A DNA stretch of 64,000 nt from Streptomyces scopuliridis RB72 (GCF_000718095.1 NZ_JOEI01000007.1:62001-126000), one strand, 5' to 3'. Counted from the stretch's first letter, positions 25,837 through 36,030 are shown. A program made the numbers and translations. Notes: a model not told the origin generated them from the letters alone.

Positions 25837-26245
25837 AAGGCGCGCGACGCCGCGTTGGCACAGGAGCCTATCGGGGCACACCACTCGAACAGCCGAGCGG
25901 CTACCCGATGTTGTCTTATTTTATTGACGTCTGAGGGTGCGTCAGGGCACGTAACGAGCCATCCGCACATGCCGGGCGCGGGTGGTCATCTCCGACCGAG
26001 GCGTACAGGAATGACGAAAAGTCGCCGCCCGGTCACGCATTCAGCATCGTCGCCGCCTGCGTGCGGCCCGGAGACGACTCACGGCGGACCTGTCTCAGGG
26101 GTCGTGTCATACCCGAGGAGGAGGGCGCGGCCCGGCGGTCAGACCCAAGACGGCCCCGGGAACGGTTACCGCGGCGGACGACTCGCGCTCCTCCCGCCAT
26201 GAGGATGGAGAAGTCCCCACAGCGCACCGACAGGAGAGTCCTCCC
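25837..26245. promoter_or_regulatory. bldA upstream region / divergent to ABC ATPase gene
   Basis: No gene is seen in these 409 bp. The minus strand has an unusually A/T-rich patch (TCAATAAAATAAGACAAC, about 25911-25928) some 75-90 bp upstream of the tRNA 5' end, the best candidate for the bldA -10 region. The right half leads into the ATPase ribosome-binding site (ACAGGAGAG, about 26230). No terminator was found. Confidence 0.45.
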
Positions 26246-27016
<771 letters not shown>

Positions 27017-27032
27017 CGCTCCGCCGGCTCCG

Positions 27033-27150
27033 TTCCGCCCGTACGCGGCCCCCGGCCCGTCACCCGTACGACCCGTAGAACCCGTACGTGACCGTTAACC
27101 CGTACGTGGTGCTTCTCCCGTGCGTGCTCCTTGACCCGTACGCGGCCCAC
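27033..27150. repeat. Clustered CCCGTACG motifs between ABC genes
   Basis: At least seven exact or near copies of CCCGTACG or ACCCGTACG occur in about 115 bp, irregularly spaced, between the ATPase and permease genes. The core GTAC is palindromic, so copies read on both strands. It may be a degenerate tandem array or multiple binding sites. The rest of the gap up to the permease shows nothing. Confidence 0.55.
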
Positions 27151-27263
27151 GCGCGCTGACGCACCGGAAGTCGGCCCCGCTTTCCGCCCCCTCGGTCCGG
27201 TCCGTCGTGTCGGCCCGTCCGTTCGGCCTGCCCTCTCCGCCCACCCTCACCAGGACTTCCACC

Positions 27264-29807
27264 ATGTTCCGTACCGCCTTGCGCACCGTGCTCGCGCACA
27301 AGGCCAGGCTGCTGATGACCGTCCTCGCCGTCATGCTCGGCGTCGCCTTCGTCTCCGGCACCCTGGTCTTCACCGACACCCTCGGCAACGCCTTCCAGAA
27401 CCAGTCGGCCAAGAGCTACAAGGACGTCGCCGTCGGCGTCACCTCGTACGACCACCGCGACTCCGGCGAGGCCGGCGCGGAGAAGTCGACCCCCGGGGTC
27501 AGCCAGGAGACCGTCGGCAAGATCGAGGGCCTGGACGGGGTCACCTCCGTCACCGGCCGGGTCAGCGGCTTCGCCGGGGTCGCCGACCCCGACGGCAAGC
27601 TGATCGGCAACGGCTGGGCCAACACCGGCTCCAACTTCGCGCCGGGCAAGGACGGCAAGGACGCCTCCTACGCCTTCACCGAGGGCTCGGGGCCCACCAA
27701 GGACGGTGAGATCGCGCTCGACAAGGCGACGGCCACCAAGGGGAAGTACACGGTCGGCGAGCCGGTACGGGTCGCCACCAACGGGCCGGTGAAGGAGTAC
27801 ACCCTCACCGGTGTCTTCACCACCGACGACGGTGAGGTCAACGCGGGCGGCAGTCTGGTCCTCTTCGACACCGCCGTCGCGCAGAAGCTCTATCTGGAGC
27901 CCGGCTTCTACAACGATCTCACGATCACCGCCGCGGCCGGTGCCTCCGACAGCCGGATCCTGGACCAGGTCAAGCCGCTGCTGCCGGAGAACGCCGAGGC
28001 GCAGACCGGCAAGCAGCTCGCCTCCGACCAGGCGGCCCAGATCAAGACGAGCCTCGAAAGCCTCAACCAGATGCTGCTGGCCTTCGCCGCCATCGCGCTC
28101 TTCGTCGGTGTCTTCCTGATCTCCAACACGTTCACCATGCTGGTCGCCCAGCGCACCAAGGAACTGGCGCTGCTGCGCGCGGTAGGCGCCACCCGCCGCC
28201 AGGTCAAGCGCTCGGTGCTGGCCGAGGCCGCGGTGGTCGGCGCGATCGCCTCCGCGATCGGCTTCGTCCTCGGTATCGGGCTCGCCGTCGCGCTCCGTTC
28301 CGTGATGGGCATGACGGGCGCGAGGGTGCCCGCGGGCGCGCTGGTGATCTCGCCGACCGCGGTCGGCGCGGCCTTCGGTGTCGGCGTGCTGATCACGCTG
28401 TTCGCCGCCTGGCTGCCCGCCCGCCGGGCCGCGAAGATCCCGCCGGTGGCCGCGATGAACAGCGTGCACGGCGTGGCCACCACCAAGTCGCTCGTCGTAC
28501 GCAACTCCATCGGCGGCGCGCTGGCCCTGCTCGGCTCCGCCGGGATCGTCGCGGGCGCCGCGGCCGGTTCCGACGGCCGGATGCTCATCGGCGCCGGCGC
28601 GTTCCTGGCGATGGTCGGCATCATCGTGCTGATCCCGCTGCTGTCGCGTCCGGTCATCGCGCTGGTACGGCCGCTGCTGCACCGGGTGTTCGGGGTGTCC
28701 GGCAAGCTGGCCGGGCTGAACGCGGTCCGCAATCCGCGGCGTACCGGCGCCACCGCCTCCGCGCTGGCCATCGGGCTCACGCTGGTCACCGGACTGACGG
28801 TGCTCGGCGTCACCATCGGCCAGGCCGTGGACAAGATGACCACGGACAACATCAAGGCCGACTACATGGTGACGATGGCGGCCGCGGGCGATCTGGACCA
28901 GACCGCGCTGACCGCACTGGAGAAGGCGCCCGGCGTGAGCGCGGTCTCTCCGCAGCAGTCCGCCACGCTGGAGATCAAGGGCGAATTCCGCTACGCCTCC
29001 GCGGTCACCCCCGGGGACATCGAGAAGGTCATCAACATCGCCTCGGTCTCCGGCTCGATGGACACGCTCGCCCAGGGCGGGATCGCGGTGGCCGAGGACA
29101 CCGCGAAGTCCAACGGCTGGAAGGTCGGTGACACGCTGCCGGTCACCTTCAGCGACAAGAAGAAGGGCGAGCTGAAGGTCGGCGCCACCTACAAGAAGAC
29201 CGAGTTCCTCTCGCCGGTGCTGATGTCGACCGAGCTGGCCGCCGCGCATGAGCCCAAGCCGTACATCCCCGAGGTGTGGGTGAAGATGGACGGCGGCGCG
29301 AGCGCCGCGAACGAACAGGCGCTGGTGGACTCGCTGGGCAAGAACCCCGCGATCACCGTGATGGACCAGCAGGACATCAGGAACGAGTTCGGCGGCATGA
29401 TCAACACCCTGCTGAACATCATGTACGGCCTGCTGGCGATGGCCCTGATCATCGCGATCCTGGGGGTCGTCAACACGCTGGCGATGTCCGTCTTCGAGCG
29501 TCAGCAGGAGATCGGCATGCTGCGGGCCATCGGTCTGGACCGGCGCAAGGTCAAGCGGATGATCCGGCTGGAGGCCGTCGTCATCTCGCTCTTCGGCGCG
29601 GTGATCGGCGTGGGGCTCGGGTCCTTCCTGGCCTGGGCGATCGGCCAGACCATCAAGGGCGAGATCCCTGGTTACGCGCTGGTCATCCCGTGGGACCGGA
29701 TCGGGCTCTTCCTGGTGCTGGCCGGTCTGGTGGGGGTGCTGGCCGCGCTGTGGCCGGCGCGCAGCGCCGCGAAGCTGAACATGCTGACGGCCATCAAGAC
29801 CGAGTAG
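27264..29807 (+). CDS. FtsX/MacB-type ABC transporter permease (two FtsX modules)
   Basis: An 847-residue permease. An N-terminal helix (VLAHKARLLMTVLAVMLGVA) is followed by a large extracytoplasmic domain (about 40-255), three helices with the FtsX motif (LALLRAVGATRRQVKRSVLAE), two more helices, a second extracytoplasmic domain and a final FtsX module (IGMLRAIGLDRRKVKRMIRL). This tandem architecture is common in Gram-positive exporters for lipoproteins, peptides or antimicrobials. The ATG at 27264 has AGGA upstream. The substrate is unknown. No two-component system is next to it. Confidence 0.92.
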   Translation: MFRTALRTVLAHKARLLMTVLAVMLGVAFVSGTLVFTDTLGNAFQNQSAKSYKDVAVGVTSYDHRDSGEAGAEKSTPGVSQETVGKIEGLDGVTSVTGRVSGFAGVADPDGKLIGNGWANTGSNFAPGKDGKDASYAFTEGSGPTKDGEIALDKATATKGKYTVGEPVRVATNGPVKEYTLTGVFTTDDGEVNAGGSLVLFDTAVAQKLYLEPGFYNDLTITAAAGASDSRILDQVKPLLPENAEAQTGKQLASDQAAQIKTSLESLNQMLLAFAAIALFVGVFLISNTFTMLVAQRTKELALLRAVGATRRQVKRSVLAEAAVVGAIASAIGFVLGIGLAVALRSVMGMTGARVPAGALVISPTAVGAAFGVGVLITLFAAWLPARRAAKIPPVAAMNSVHGVATTKSLVVRNSIGGALALLGSAGIVAGAAAGSDGRMLIGAGAFLAMVGIIVLIPLLSRPVIALVRPLLHRVFGVSGKLAGLNAVRNPRRTGATASALAIGLTLVTGLTVLGVTIGQAVDKMTTDNIKADYMVTMAAAGDLDQTALTALEKAPGVSAVSPQQSATLEIKGEFRYASAVTPGDIEKVINIASVSGSMDTLAQGGIAVAEDTAKSNGWKVGDTLPVTFSDKKKGELKVGATYKKTEFLSPVLMSTELAAAHEPKPYIPEVWVKMDGGASAANEQALVDSLGKNPAITVMDQQDIRNEFGGMINTLLNIMYGLLAMALIIAILGVVNTLAMSVFERQQEIGMLRAIGLDRRKVKRMIRLEAVVISLFGAVIGVGLGSFLAWAIGQTIKGEIPGYALVIPWDRIGLFLVLAGLVGVLAALWPARSAAKLNMLTAIKTE

Positions 29808-29825
29808 CGCGGCACCGGTCGGCGA

Positions 29826-29870
29826 GCGGGAGAGGGCGGCACCCCAGGGCGGGGTGCCGCCCTCTCCCGC
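29826..29870. terminator. Strong bidirectional terminator
   Basis: A perfect 20-bp stem (29826-29845 with 29851-29870) with loop AGGGC separates the convergent permease and phospholipase D-like genes. Confidence 0.88.
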
Positions 29871-29874
29871 GTCC

Positions 29875-31218
29875 TCACGTGCCGGCGCAGTACCGCATCA
29901 GCTGGTCGTGGTTGGCCTTGTACTGGTCGTGGACCGCGGCGTTGTCGATCTTCAGCAGGGTCTCGTCATTGGAACGCAGCGCCTGCCACGAGTAGTTGTG
30001 GCTGCCGGTCCAGACGATCTTCTTGTTGGCGACACCCTCGTACGTACCCTTCACCAGCACGTACTTGGAGTGCAGCCCGATCTTCGGCGCCCCGCTCGTG
30101 GGCGGGTCCTCCCAGCACTCCACGCGCTGCGTGAGCTTGCCGGAGACGATGGAGGTGACGGTCTTGCCCAGCGACGGTACGCCGGCGCCGCCGCCGTTCG
30201 GATTGCCGTCGCCCGCGAGATACACCAGGCAGCCCGCGTTCTTCATGGCCACGAGCTTGCTGGCGATCTGGTCGCGATAGAAGAGGTTCGCCGCCATCCG
30301 CACCTCGGAGTGCTGTGTGGACGAGCAGGCGACCTTGTCGAGGAGGAGCTTGACCGTGTCGGTGGCCGGGTCCTTCCGGTAGTCCGCGCCGGAGGTCTCC
30401 CGGCGCGGGAAGAAGTACGTCTTGTACGCGGGGTCGGTCGCGCTGGACGGCGTCCGGTAGTACGTCGCGAGACCGGAGCCGGAGGCGCCGTACTTCAGCT
30501 GGTCGGAGAAGTACGCCGCGTAGTTGTCGTAGAGACCGGGGTCGGCGATCGTCACGGCGTTGTTGAACAGATCGGTGCGCTGGGTGCCGGTCATATTGGC
30601 CGAGGTCTGGACGACGACGTTCTCCACGCCTCCCGTGCGGGAGAAGAGGAAGAACTTGTTGTGGTTGATGGCGCGGCTGCCGATCGTGCGGTTGCCGACG
30701 CACGAGCGGTTCGACGGGCAGGACATCACCCAGGACGGCCGGGCGCGGTCGGTGCCGAGGGCCGCCGCGAGGTTCTCGTACTCACCGCCGGCGGTCACCG
30801 TCTCGTGCGATTTGCGGTCCAGGATCGCCCGGACGGCGACGCCTCGGTCCTTGGCGGCGATCAGGGCCTTGCGGACGTTGTCGTCGGTGAAGGTGTACAG
30901 GGACAGGGTGATCGAGCTGCCCGCGGCGGAGCCGTCGACCAGCGAGACGACATGGTCCCTGATCCTGTTCCGCTGGGCGGTGGTGCCGGCGGGGTCGTTG
31001 AAGATCGCGCCGGTGGTGACCGGGGCGCCGGGGGCCCCGGCCGGTAACCGGGACGGCGACGGGGATTCGGCCCTGGACGGGGATTCCGCCTCGGACGGGG
31101 CCCGGAACTCGGACCCGTCGTCCCCGTCGGCCCACGCGGCGCCGGGGACGGCCACGACGGACATCAGGGCGACGGCCAGGCCCAACAGCCGGATTCTGCG
31201 GTGGCGGTGGCGGTGCAC
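29875..31218 (-). CDS. Secreted phospholipase D-like protein (TTA codon, probable bldA target)
   Basis: A 447-residue exported protein: signal peptide of about 30 residues ending AAWA, a Ser/Pro/Glu-rich linker, then two PLD half-sites. The first is INHNKFFLFS with a downstream Asn/Thr segment; the second is GLHSKYVLV followed by TGSHNYSWQALRSNDE. The HxK pairs match, though the spacing to Asp/Glu differs from textbook HxKxxxxD (NKFFLFSR; SKYVLVK), so the exact activity is unsure: phospholipase, nuclease or transphosphatidylase. Codon 58 in the linker is TTA (31047-31045). A secreted bldA-dependent enzyme fits developmental export. Confidence 0.8.
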   Translation of the reverse strand: MHRHRHRRIRLLGLAVALMSVVAVPGAAWADGDDGSEFRAPSEAESPSRAESPSPSRLPAGAPGAPVTTGAIFNDPAGTTAQRNRIRDHVVSLVDGSAAGSSITLSLYTFTDDNVRKALIAAKDRGVAVRAILDRKSHETVTAGGEYENLAAALGTDRARPSWVMSCPSNRSCVGNRTIGSRAINHNKFFLFSRTGGVENVVVQTSANMTGTQRTDLFNNAVTIADPGLYDNYAAYFSDQLKYGASGSGLATYYRTPSSATDPAYKTYFFPRRETSGADYRKDPATDTVKLLLDKVACSSTQHSEVRMAANLFYRDQIASKLVAMKNAGCLVYLAGDGNPNGGGAGVPSLGKTVTSIVSGKLTQRVECWEDPPTSGAPKIGLHSKYVLVKGTYEGVANKKIVWTGSHNYSWQALRSNDETLLKIDNAAVHDQYKANHDQLMRYCAGT

Positions 31219-31284
31219 ACCGGCCTCCTGTTCGGTTTCGGCTCAGGGAGCGCGTATCGGGAGCGTGTATCCGGAGCACGGAAA

Positions 31285-31322
31285 ACGGAGCCGCCGGGCA
31301 GGCGTCTGCCCAGCGGCTCCGT
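31285..31322 (-). terminator. Stem-loop downstream of the CFA synthase-like gene
   Basis: A 17-bp stem with one mismatch (ACGGAGCCG.../...CGGCTCCGT) and loop GCGT, between the minus-strand methyltransferase gene and the phospholipase D-like gene on the same strand. Confidence 0.65.
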
Positions 31323-31420
31323 CATCCGGGCCCGGACGGCAGAACGTACCAACTCGCCGTCACCGCCCGGTCCCACTCAGCTCTTTGTCACCCGTACGAC
31401 ATCCCGTACCGCATCCCGCG

Positions 31421-32719
31421 TCAGCCGCCCCACACGCGCGCTCGCGCCGGCATCCCGGAGGCACCGCTCTCCGGGGTCTTCACGGCCAGGATCTGGTTGA
31501 CGCCGATCTTGTTCCGCTCGAAGGAGAGCGCGGACGCCGCCATGTAGAGGCGCCAGACGCGGGCGCGTCCGGCGGAGGTGCCGCGTACGGCCTCGGCCCA
31601 GTGGTCCTCCAGGTTGGCCACCCAGCGGCGCAGGGTCAGGGCGTAGTGCTCCCGGATCGACTCGACGTCGCGGGTCTCGAAGCCCGCCTCCTCCAGCGTG
31701 GCGACCGTCCTGCCGAGCGGCGCCAGCTCGCCGTCCGGGAAGACGTACGCGTCGATGAACTCGTCGATCCTGTACTTGGTCTCGTCCTTCTCCGGGCGGC
31801 GGGCGATCTGGTGGTTGAGCAGCCGGCCGCCCGGCTTGAGCAGGGCGTACAGATCGTCGGCGTACTCGCGGTACTTGACCGAGCCCACGTGCTCGGCCAT
31901 CCCGATGGACGAGATCGCGTCATACGGTCCGTCCCTGACGTCCCGGTAGTCCTGGACCCGCAGCTCGATCCGGTCGGTGAGGCCCTCCTCCGCGACCCGC
32001 TTGCGCGCGTAGGCGGCCTGCTCCCGGGAGAGGGTGACGCCGGTGACGCGGGCGCCGTACTCACGGGCGGCGTGGATGGCCATCGAGCCCCAGCCGCAGC
32101 CGACATCGAGCAGCCGGTCGCCCTCCTTGAGGCCGAGCTTGCGGCAGATCAGATCGAGCTTGTCGCGCTGTGCGTCCTCAAGGGTGAACCCGTCCCCGTC
32201 GCCCCAGTAGGCGCACGAGTAGACCATTGAGGGGCCGAGCACCAGTTCGTAGAAGTCATTGCCCACGTCGTAGTGGTGGCTGATCGCCGCCCGGTCGCGG
32301 CGCTTGGTGTGCAGCGCGCCGTGCCGCCGCCGGATCTCCTCGGCGGGCGGGGCGGGCGGCGGCCAGGGTCCCGCGATCTGGAGAAGCCCGCGCGCGGCGG
32401 CCCGCATACGGGGGTCGAGTACGGGATGCACCTCGTCCTTGGCGTCGGCGCCGCGCTCCCAGATGAGCCCGGCGAGGAGGCCGAGGGCCTCGTAGAGATC
32501 GCCCTCCACATCGATCTCACCGGCCACCCAGGCGCGTGCGAGCCCCAGTTCGCCGGGTTTCCACAGGAGGCGTCGCAGGGCGCGACGGTTACGGATGATC
32601 AGGGCCGGGGCGTCGGGAGGACCCGATTCGCTGCCGTCCCAGGCACGGATACGGACCGGGAGCGGGGCCCCCAGCAACTCTTCGGCAAGAGTGGTCAGCC
32701 GCAGCGCGGCGTCGGCCAT
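31421..32719 (-). CDS. Cyclopropane-fatty-acid synthase-like SAM methyltransferase
   Basis: A 432-residue CFA/mycolic-acid-cyclopropane-synthase-type enzyme: an N-terminal domain (RNRRALRRLLWKPGELGLAR), ISHHYDVGNDFYELVLG, the SAM motif LLDVGCGWGSMAIHAAREYG, and the active-site glutamate region SSIGMAEHVGSVKYREY. It methylates the double bond of unsaturated membrane lipids. ATG at 32719 follows GGAGG by seven nt; a GTG three codons earlier overlaps that site. Monocistronic with its own terminator. Confidence 0.9.
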   Translation of the reverse strand: MADAALRLTTLAEELLGAPLPVRIRAWDGSESGPPDAPALIIRNRRALRRLLWKPGELGLARAWVAGEIDVEGDLYEALGLLAGLIWERGADAKDEVHPVLDPRMRAAARGLLQIAGPWPPPAPPAEEIRRRHGALHTKRRDRAAISHHYDVGNDFYELVLGPSMVYSCAYWGDGDGFTLEDAQRDKLDLICRKLGLKEGDRLLDVGCGWGSMAIHAAREYGARVTGVTLSREQAAYARKRVAEEGLTDRIELRVQDYRDVRDGPYDAISSIGMAEHVGSVKYREYADDLYALLKPGGRLLNHQIARRPEKDETKYRIDEFIDAYVFPDGELAPLGRTVATLEEAGFETRDVESIREHYALTLRRWVANLEDHWAEAVRGTSAGRARVWRLYMAASALSFERNKIGVNQILAVKTPESGASGMPARARVWGG

Positions 32720-32916
32720 GGCGTACACCTCCGTGATGAGAAATACCGGAAATGCTCAACACCACGTAAACACCGGTCGGGTGCGGATGCAGTCCCGACG
32801 ACGCGCAATGGGACGGCAAAATACCTGCATCTACCACGCACTTTAGGGTGGATGTGCGCGCTTTTCTCCCGGAGCCGGGACGCCGCCCGGCCCCGGAGGG
32901 CGAAGCGGCGGGCACG

Positions 32917-32958
32917 CGAAAGGGCCGCCCGCACCACGGATGGCGGGCGGCCCTTTCG
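32917..32958 (-). terminator. Terminator of ndh
   Basis: A perfect 16-bp stem (32917-32932 with 32943-32958) and 10-nt loop lie just past the NADH dehydrogenase stop on the minus strand. Confidence 0.85.
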
Positions 32959-32975
32959 GGTTCAGCGCGGCGGCG

Positions 32976-34361
32976 TCAGGACGCCTTCGCCTTCTCCGGA
33001 GCGGACGACGCGGCGGCAGCCGCCGGGGCCGGCTTGGCGGCCTCGTAGAACTCCTCGCGCGGCGTCTCCATGGCGCCGAGCGAGACGACCTCGCGCTTGA
33101 GGAACATCGCGAGCGTCCAGTCGGCGAACACCCGGATCTTGCGGTTCCAGGTCGGCATCGCCACGCCGTGGTAGCCACGGTGCATGTACCAGGCCAGCCG
33201 GCCCTTGAGCTTGATCTTCATCTTGCCCATGACGATCATCGCGACGCCCTTGTGCAGGCCGAGACCGGCGACCGCACCCTTGTTGGCGTGGCTGTACTCC
33301 TTCTGCGGGAAGCCCCGCATACCGGAGATCACGTTGTCGCCGAGGACCTTCGCCTGCCGGAGCGCGTGCTGCGCGTTCGGCGGGCACCAGGCGTTCGGGT
33401 TGCCGGCCTTGCGGCCGACGACGTCCGGGACCTGGGCGTTGTCGCCGGCGGCCCAGATGTAGTCGGTGCCCTGCACCTGGAGCTTCTCGCTGGTGTCCAC
33501 ATGGCCGCGGGGGCCGAGCGGCAGACCGTAGCGGGCGAGCGCCGGGTTCGGCTTGACGCCGGCCGTCCACACGATGGTGTTGGAGTCGACCTCAAGGCCG
33601 TTGTTGAGCACGACGTGGCCGTCCACGCAGGAGTCCATGCCGGTCTTCAGATAGACCTCGACACCACGGCCCTCCAAGTGCTCCTTGCCCCAGGCGCCCA
33701 GCTTCGGGCCGACCTCGGGAAGGATCTTGTCGGCGACGTCGACGAGGAGGAAGCGCATGTCCTCGCGCTTCACGTTCGTGTAGTACTTCGACGCGTCGCG
33801 CGCCAGGTCCTCGACCTCACCGATGGTCTCCGCGCCGGCGAAGCCGCCGCCCACGAAGACGAAGGTCAGCGCCTTGCGGCGGACCTCCTCGTCGGTGGTG
33901 GAGTCGGCCTTGTCGAGCTGCTCCAGTACGTGATTGCGCAGCCCGATGGCCTCCTCGATGCCCTTCATACCGATGCCCTGCTCGGCGAGGCCGGGGATCG
34001 GGAAGGTACGGGAGACGGCGCCGAGGGCGACGACGAGGTAGTCGAAGGGCAGCTCATAGGCCTCGCCGACGAGCGGCGCGACCGTGGCGACCTTGCGGTC
34101 CTGGTCAATGGTCGTGACCCGGCCGGTGAGCACCTCAGCCTTGGGCAGCACGCGTCGCAGCGGGACGACGACATGCCGAGGCGAAATGCTGCCGGCGGCG
34201 GCTTCGGGGAGGAAGGGCTGGTACGTCATGTACGAGCGAGGGTCGACGACCGTGACGGTCGCCTCCCCGTAGCGCATCTTCTTCAGAATGCGACGAGCTG
34301 CGTACAGGCCTACGTACCCACCGCCTACAACGAGGATCCTGGGACGCTCCGTGGTGCTCAT
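32976..34361 (-). CDS. ndh: Type II NADH dehydrogenase
   Basis: A 461-residue FAD enzyme that passes electrons from NADH to menaquinone without pumping protons. The FAD fold opens with ILVVGGGYVGLYAARRIL, the NADH fold has FVFVGGGFAGAETIGE, and WAAGDNAQVPD is the second FAD motif. The C-terminal region (GRLAWYMHRGYHGVAMPTW) is the usual amphipathic membrane-contact segment. Two sequences matching the Rex redox-sensor operator lie upstream. It is the last core gene before the accessory island. Confidence 0.92.
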   Translation of the reverse strand: MSTTERPRILVVGGGYVGLYAARRILKKMRYGEATVTVVDPRSYMTYQPFLPEAAAGSISPRHVVVPLRRVLPKAEVLTGRVTTIDQDRKVATVAPLVGEAYELPFDYLVVALGAVSRTFPIPGLAEQGIGMKGIEEAIGLRNHVLEQLDKADSTTDEEVRRKALTFVFVGGGFAGAETIGEVEDLARDASKYYTNVKREDMRFLLVDVADKILPEVGPKLGAWGKEHLEGRGVEVYLKTGMDSCVDGHVVLNNGLEVDSNTIVWTAGVKPNPALARYGLPLGPRGHVDTSEKLQVQGTDYIWAAGDNAQVPDVVGRKAGNPNAWCPPNAQHALRQAKVLGDNVISGMRGFPQKEYSHANKGAVAGLGLHKGVAMIVMGKMKIKLKGRLAWYMHRGYHGVAMPTWNRKIRVFADWTLAMFLKREVVSLGAMETPREEFYEAAKPAPAAAAASSAPEKAKAS

Positions 34362-34395
34362 GCCATCGAGTATCCACCCCTCTCAGGGGGGTGGC

Positions 34396-34413
34396 TCGTG
34401 AGCCCCTTCACAA
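34396..34413 (-). promoter_or_regulatory. Rex operator-like site 1 upstream of ndh
   Basis: On the minus strand it reads TTGTGAAGGGGCTCACGA. Against the consensus TTGTGAAnnnnTTCACAA it matches 12 of the 14 defined positions. It is about 35 bp before the ndh start, where bound Rex would block transcription when NADH is low. Confidence 0.6.
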
Positions 34414-34669
34414 GCTATGGGCCCCCTAGTGCTACACTGCGCGGCCCGCGTGATCGAGGTCATGGTCCACCGGGGGAACCAGACGGCGGGTTTAGTCGTT
34501 GCCCACCCCTCGTGAGCTGGCCCTCAGCACCTGACGGGGGGCGAACCAACCCGCCCCATTCATACGCGCGTAACGTGCCCGGAACCGCCCGGTATAAGGG
34601 CGCAGGGCCCCCTTGGGCCTAACAGATCGCCCTCCGGATCAACCCCACCACTCCACAGGGCCGATTTCC

Positions 34670-34687
34670 TTGTGAAGAAGTTCACGA
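34670..34687. promoter_or_regulatory. Rex operator-like site 2, further upstream of ndh
   Basis: TTGTGAAGAAGTTCACGA, matching 13 of the 14 defined positions of the streptomycete Rex consensus. It is about 310 bp before the ndh start. The intervening stretch (34414-34669) contains no gene but has a long hairpin, GGCGGGTT (34487-34494) pairing with AACCCGCC (34548-34555), extended by inner GC pairs, so a long ndh leader or a second promoter is plausible. From 34688 to the protease stop nothing was recognised. Confidence 0.7.
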
Positions 34688-34809
34688 ACTTTCTCGCGAG
34701 GCCGTCGCGAGAGCCCGTCGGCGGGGCTCCGGGGGCCCTCGCCGCCGGGCAACCCGCGCGGGGCGGGCCGGAGCGTTCCGGGGCGCGCCGATGCCCTGCT
34801 GGTCCCTGC

Positions 34810-35949
34810 CTAGGGGAAATCGGTGCGGGCCTGGTTGACCAGGCGATGCATGGGCGGACCACCGGCCGCCCAGTTGTCGTCGTCGAAGTTCAGCGTGCCT
34901 TCGGCGCTGGCCACCGATACCACGCGGGAGAAGTTCTCGTTGGGCCAGAACGCGTAGAACGCACTGCCGGAGGCACCGTGGTCGAGACTCCCCGACTCGG
35001 TGTCCATGTAGAGGCCATCGCCTTCCTGACCGACGATTCCCGGGTTGTCGGCGTCCTCGAACGACACTTGGTCCTGGAAGAACGGCACTTCGTCATTCCC
35101 GAGGTCGTGCGGGTACGACACGTTCATCCAGTACGGCTTGTCGTCCCAGTCGTTGCTGTATCCCATCGTGCCCATGTAGCCCAGCTGGTCGCCAAGCCGC
35201 TGGTCGAGCACGAAGACGATGTAGTCCAACGAAACGCTCAGCTCGTCGTCCGGGTTGTCCACCTGCCTGAACCAGTAGGTGTGGATGGCGTTCCCGATGC
35301 CGAAGGGTGCCAGTCCGCGGTTGAACGACGGGGTGAACGAGACCGGGCTGAGGTTGGGGCCCGGCCAGTGCCAGTTCATGACATGGCTGGCCGTCAGCAC
35401 ATGGCGCGGACCGATGAGCGTGCCCGTGCCGACCTTCATCTGACTTGAGCCCGGGGCCACCGGAGCCGCGACCTGGCCGACCGTACAGAAGGGGTAGGCG
35501 AGACTGTCGAACTCGACCCGCCGGTCGGGCTGGAACACGTTCAACGGCGCGACCGGCCTGCCCTTGATCGGGCGGAGCCGCGTCGGCCGGTGCCGGCCGG
35601 GCTCCCGGACTTCCGGCAGCCGGACCATGTCGAGGTACGGGGGCCGGTGGCCGTCGGCAGCGTGGTCGGCGGCGTCACGGTCCACGACGTGCAGCCGGTT
35701 GGCCACCGGTGCGAACGGCTGTCGGCTCCCGTTGGGCACCCGGACCTCCACCTGATGGACCTCGCCCGGTCCCGAGTGCTCGTCCAGCGTGGTGATGGAC
35801 ACCTCGACCTCCGGCTTGTCGGTCTCGGTGCGGACGTAGAACGAGCTCTGGCACGGACTGACCAGATCGGGCGGCTTGTCACGGCTCGCGGGCGCGGTTG
35901 GTTGCGCACGGAGTTCTTCGATGCTCATGGGCGATGCCGGCTTGGACAT
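34810..35949 (-). CDS. Trypsin-like serine protease (glutamyl endopeptidase/V8 type)
   Basis: A 379-residue protein. The C-terminal half is a chymotrypsin-fold protease: LIGPRHVLTASHVMNW (His), LDYIVFVLD (Asp) and SLDHGASGSAFYAF (Ser). The N-terminal half (about 1-165) is unlike known propeptides and carries SPCQSSFYVRTETD and EVEVSITTLDEHSG. No signal peptide follows the chosen ATG (AAGGAG at 8 nt), so it is cytosolic or exported by another route. It sits at the island's left border. Upstream is an 18-bp tandem duplication. Confidence 0.82.
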   Translation of the reverse strand: MSKPASPMSIEELRAQPTAPASRDKPPDLVSPCQSSFYVRTETDKPEVEVSITTLDEHSGPGEVHQVEVRVPNGSRQPFAPVANRLHVVDRDAADHAADGHRPPYLDMVRLPEVREPGRHRPTRLRPIKGRPVAPLNVFQPDRRVEFDSLAYPFCTVGQVAAPVAPGSSQMKVGTGTLIGPRHVLTASHVMNWHWPGPNLSPVSFTPSFNRGLAPFGIGNAIHTYWFRQVDNPDDELSVSLDYIVFVLDQRLGDQLGYMGTMGYSNDWDDKPYWMNVSYPHDLGNDEVPFFQDQVSFEDADNPGIVGQEGDGLYMDTESGSLDHGASGSAFYAFWPNENFSRVVSVASAEGTLNFDDDNWAAGGPPMHRLVNQARTDFP

Positions 35950-35987
35950 GGCGCGCTCCTTCCCTTGGCCCCCCTTCCCCCGGCCCC

Positions 35988-36030
35988 CCTTCCTTCCGGA
36001 TCTCTCTTCCCTTCCGGATCTCTCTTCCCT
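35988..36030. repeat. 18-bp tandem duplication upstream of the protease gene
   Basis: CTTCCGGATCTCTCTTCC occurs twice in tandem (36 bp), preceded by further C/T-rich near-repeats (CCCCCTTCC). It lies 40-80 bp before the protease start and may affect its promoter. Confidence 0.75.

Noticed and set aside
34462..34515. Short plus-strand ORF with a TTA codon (MVHRGNQTAGLVVAHPS) as a leader peptide
   Set aside because: It lies opposite to ndh transcription, has GAGG too close to its ATG and no downstream gene on that strand.
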